Positions 4,656 to 6,448 of a stretch of DNA of 6,448 nucleotides are shown piece after piece. How positions within the stretch are numbered: position 1 is the stretch's first letter; the number at the start of each line of letters is the position of its first letter. Below the pieces are notes generated by a model, which did no database searches, had not been told where the DNA came from, and was given only the letters and a program-made list of their open reading frames with translations. Position numbers and translations under genes: made by a program. The stretch is taken from contig CAZCSY010000083.1 in assembly GCA_964501505.1 (NCBI GenBank), positions 1 through 6,448 on the forward strand, given 5' to 3'. The DNA is from CAZCSY01 sp964501505. Its GTDB lineage: Bacteria > Omnitrophota > Gorgyraeia > Velamenicoccales > Velamenicoccaceae.

Positions 4656-6338
4656 ATGCAAAAGATATGGAAGGTTAAAGAGCCGGACATCGTCCAAAAA
4701 GACATCTTGGCCAGAGAGCTGGGGGTCTCGAGCCTTTTTGCGCAGCTCTTGGTGCACCGCGGTATTCCGGATGCCGCCGCGGCGCAACGTTTTTTGCGCG
4801 CCGACCTCGGCGACCTGCACGATCCCTTTTTGATGAAGGGGATGGAGCGGGCGGTCGGCCGGCTTCGGGAGGCGTGTGCCAAGAGGCAGCGTGTCTTCGT
4901 GGCGACGGACTTTGACGCCGACGGCGTGACGTCCTGCGCGCTCCTGGAGGCGCAGCTCAAGCGCCGCGGGGCCGATGTCCGTCACTACGTGCCGCACCGC
5001 CTCAAAGACGGTTACGGGTTGAACGAGGAAGCGGTGCGGCTGGCAAAAGAGGCGTCGGCGGATATCTTCGTGTCTCTGGATTGCGGGGTGACGAGCGTCG
5101 ATGAGATCGGGGCCCTCCTGGGCGCGGGGATCTTCACGATCGTCGTTGACCACCACGAGCCGCCGTCGGTGCTGCCGCCAGCCGATGTCATCCTGAACCC
5201 GAAGCAGGCGGATTGTCCGTATCCTTTCCGGGAACTCGCGAGCGTCGGGTTGGTCTTCAAGATCATCCAGGCCCTGGGCACGGACGACCTCTATGCCGAC
5301 CTCGATGTCGTGGCCCTGGGCACCATCGCGGACGTGGCGCCGCTCGTCGACGAGAACCGGATCTTTGTGCGTCACGGCCTGGACCGCCTGGCGCGCACCG
5401 AGCGGCCGGGCCTGCGTTCCCTGATAGAGGCGGCCGGCATCGCGGACAGGAAGATGTCCACGCGTTCGGTGAGCTTTATCCTGGCGCCGCGGCTCAACGC
5501 GAGCGGACGCATGGATTCGGCCGACGCGTCCCTGGATCTCCTGTTGAGTACGGACAGCGTGCAGGCCCGCGAACTGGCCGAGGCCCTCAACGATAATAAC
5601 CGCCTGCGTCAGCAGACCGAAGAGCGTGTGATGACGGAGGCGATGGACCTCCTTGAAAAAGAGATCGATTTAGACGAAGAAAGCGTCATCGTCCTCTCCA
5701 AGGAAGACTGGCATCCGGGCGTCCTGGGGATCGTGGCGTCCAAGATCGTCGATAAGTATTACCGTCCGACGGTCGTGATCTCCCTGCAGGAGGACATGGG
5801 TCGGGGCTCGGCGCGCTCCGTTCCGCACTTTCATATTTATGAGGCGTTGACCCGGTGCGGGTCGTTGTTAAAGGAGTTCGGCGGCCATCAATTTGCGGCG
5901 GGTTTGACCATCGAACGCCGACGCGTGGATGAGTTTCGGCGCATGCTCAACGCGGTCGGTAAGGCGTGCCTGGAAAAAGAGGGCGGCCTGCCTATCCTGG
6001 AAGCGGATGCCGAGATCCCCCTGTCGCTGGTGAGCGAGGCGTTGATGTGCGACATTGACCGGTTGAGCCCGTTCGGTGAGGCGAACCCGCGGCCGGTCTT
6101 CATCACCCCGCACCTGCGCGTCCGCTCGCGGCCGGCTGTCGTGGGCAGGAACACCCTCAAGTTCTGGGTCACGGACGGCGCCGCGACCTTTGAAGCGGTC
6201 GGGTTCGGATTGGGAGATCTCCTCGATACGGTGGCGCACTGCGGATACGTGGATCTGGTCTATCGGTTGGGGTGGGATACCTGGAAGCCGCACAACCCCA
6301 TCCAGCTGGAGATCCGTGACCTGCGCGTTGCGGCGTAG
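4656..6338 (+). CDS. recJ: Single-stranded-DNA-specific 5'-3' exonuclease RecJ
   Basis: RecJ degrades single-stranded DNA 5' to 3' in recombination (RecF pathway), base-excision and mismatch repair, using two metal ions in a DHH active site. The 560-residue product is close to the usual length. Motif I is D85-F-D87-A-D89-G, motif II has Asp142 in S-L-D-C-G, motif III is D165-H-H-E, and motif IV has Asp226 in G-T-I-A-D-V-A-P-L. A-P-R-L-N-A-S-G-R-M follows. The DHHA1 domain carries G409-G-H-Q-F-A-A-G, and the C-terminal OB-fold part has L-S-P-F-G-E-A-N-P-R-P. All metal ligands are present, so the enzyme should be active. ATG 4656 was preferred to GTG 4590, which lies in a hairpin arm and would add 22 unrelated residues. 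The Shine-Dalgarno is weak (GGGA at 4641-4644). It is last in the rsfS-argS-recJ cluster, with no clear terminator visible after it. Confidence 0.96.
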   Translation: MQKIWKVKEPDIVQKDILARELGVSSLFAQLLVHRGIPDAAAAQRFLRADLGDLHDPFLMKGMERAVGRLREACAKRQRVFVATDFDADGVTSCALLEAQLKRRGADVRHYVPHRLKDGYGLNEEAVRLAKEASADIFVSLDCGVTSVDEIGALLGAGIFTIVVDHHEPPSVLPPADVILNPKQADCPYPFRELASVGLVFKIIQALGTDDLYADLDVVALGTIADVAPLVDENRIFVRHGLDRLARTERPGLRSLIEAAGIADRKMSTRSVSFILAPRLNASGRMDSADASLDLLLSTDSVQARELAEALNDNNRLRQQTEERVMTEAMDLLEKEIDLDEESVIVLSKEDWHPGVLGIVASKIVDKYYRPTVVISLQEDMGRGSARSVPHFHIYEALTRCGSLLKEFGGHQFAAGLTIERRRVDEFRRMLNAVGKACLEKEGGLPILEADAEIPLSLVSEALMCDIDRLSPFGEANPRPVFITPHLRVRSRPAVVGRNTLKFWVTDGAATFEAVGFGLGDLLDTVAHCGYVDLVYRLGWDTWKPHNPIQLEIRDLRVAA

Positions 6339-6375
6339 CCTGGGATCAAGGGCAATCCCTATTCCGTCAAACGAA

Positions 6376-6448
6376 ATTTTTCGCCGTCGGCTTCGGTTTG
6401 CATTTTCGCCGTTACGCTCCATTAAACCGGGTCGCTACGGCAAAAATG
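6376..6448 (+). repeat. Downstream spacer with repeated TTTTCGCCGT and inverted copy
   Basis: TTTTCGCCGT occurs at 6378-6387 and again at 6403-6412, 25 bases apart. The window's last 12 bases, ACGGCAAAAATG (6437-6448), are the inverted form: they pair with CATTTTCGCCGT (6401-6412) at 11 of 12 positions around a 24-base loop. The stretch 6339-6448 has no coding signature that I recognise and is less GC-rich than the genes. It could be a structured 3' region, paired operator sites before the next gene, or the edge of an intergenic repeat cut by the window end. The final ATG (6446-6448) has no Shine-Dalgarno and cannot be judged as a start. Confidence 0.4.

Noticed and set aside
6342..6359. GGGAT/ATCCC hairpin as a recJ terminator
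   Set aside because: The stem is 5 bp with an 8-base loop and no following U-run.
6398..6426. TTGCAT and ATTAAA as a promoter for a gene beyond the window
   Set aside because: Only 3 of 6 -35 matches and a poor -10; the downstream gene is not visible.
1..6448. CRISPR array, tRNA, insertion sequence or a defence-type gene cluster
   Set aside because: No regularly spaced long repeats, cloverleaf, transposase, nuclease-helicase set or terminal inverted repeats were seen; nearly all DNA is accounted for by housekeeping genes.

Overview
This window comes from a GC-rich bacterial chromosome. It is densely packed with housekeeping genes, all on the + strand, in two transcriptional blocks. Nothing points to phage, plasmid or insertion-sequence origin. 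The phylum cannot be fixed from the sequence alone. The small DUF5679-type zinc ribbon and the compact layout are reminiscent of Omnitrophota-like or other candidate-phylum genomes, but that is only a weak guess.

Block 1 (1-2235): the last 31 codons of trpB overlap the trpA start by one base (TGATG). trpA is complete and is followed 61 bases later by a complete cytoplasmic M16 zinc peptidase. TrpA and TrpB form tryptophan synthase, the last step of tryptophan biosynthesis. The peptidase has no obvious tie to that pathway and may simply ride on the operon's 3' end.

Block 2 (2246-6338): a convincing sigma70-type promoter (TTGACA, 17-bp spacer, extended -10 TGG-TACAAA) sits between the M16 gene and a 47-residue two-CXXC zinc-ribbon gene with a strong Shine-Dalgarno. 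A textbook intrinsic terminator follows that small gene: a 13-bp stem, 6-nt loop and U5. Next come rsfS (ribosome silencing factor), argS (arginyl-tRNA synthetase, overlapping rsfS by 53 bases) and recJ (single-strand DNA exonuclease). I see no separate promoter for rsfS-argS-recJ, so their expression probably depends on read-through of the terminator. This would give abundant zinc-ribbon protein and less of the translation and repair proteins.

The most unusual spot is the rsfS start. The only common start codon that could give a full-length protein (TTG 2495) lies inside the terminator stem. A good Shine-Dalgarno just after the terminator is followed, at correct spacing, only by ATC and ATA. 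RsfS may therefore start at a rare AUA or AUC codon, with its ribosome-binding site able to pair with the terminator's 3' arm and U-tract. Two other spots hold short repeats and possible hairpins: the argS-recJ gap (4578-4655) and the 110 bases after recJ (6339-6448). I found no CRISPR array, tRNA, rRNA or mobile element, and no clearly novel multi-gene system. Apart from these regulatory oddities the region is ordinary.
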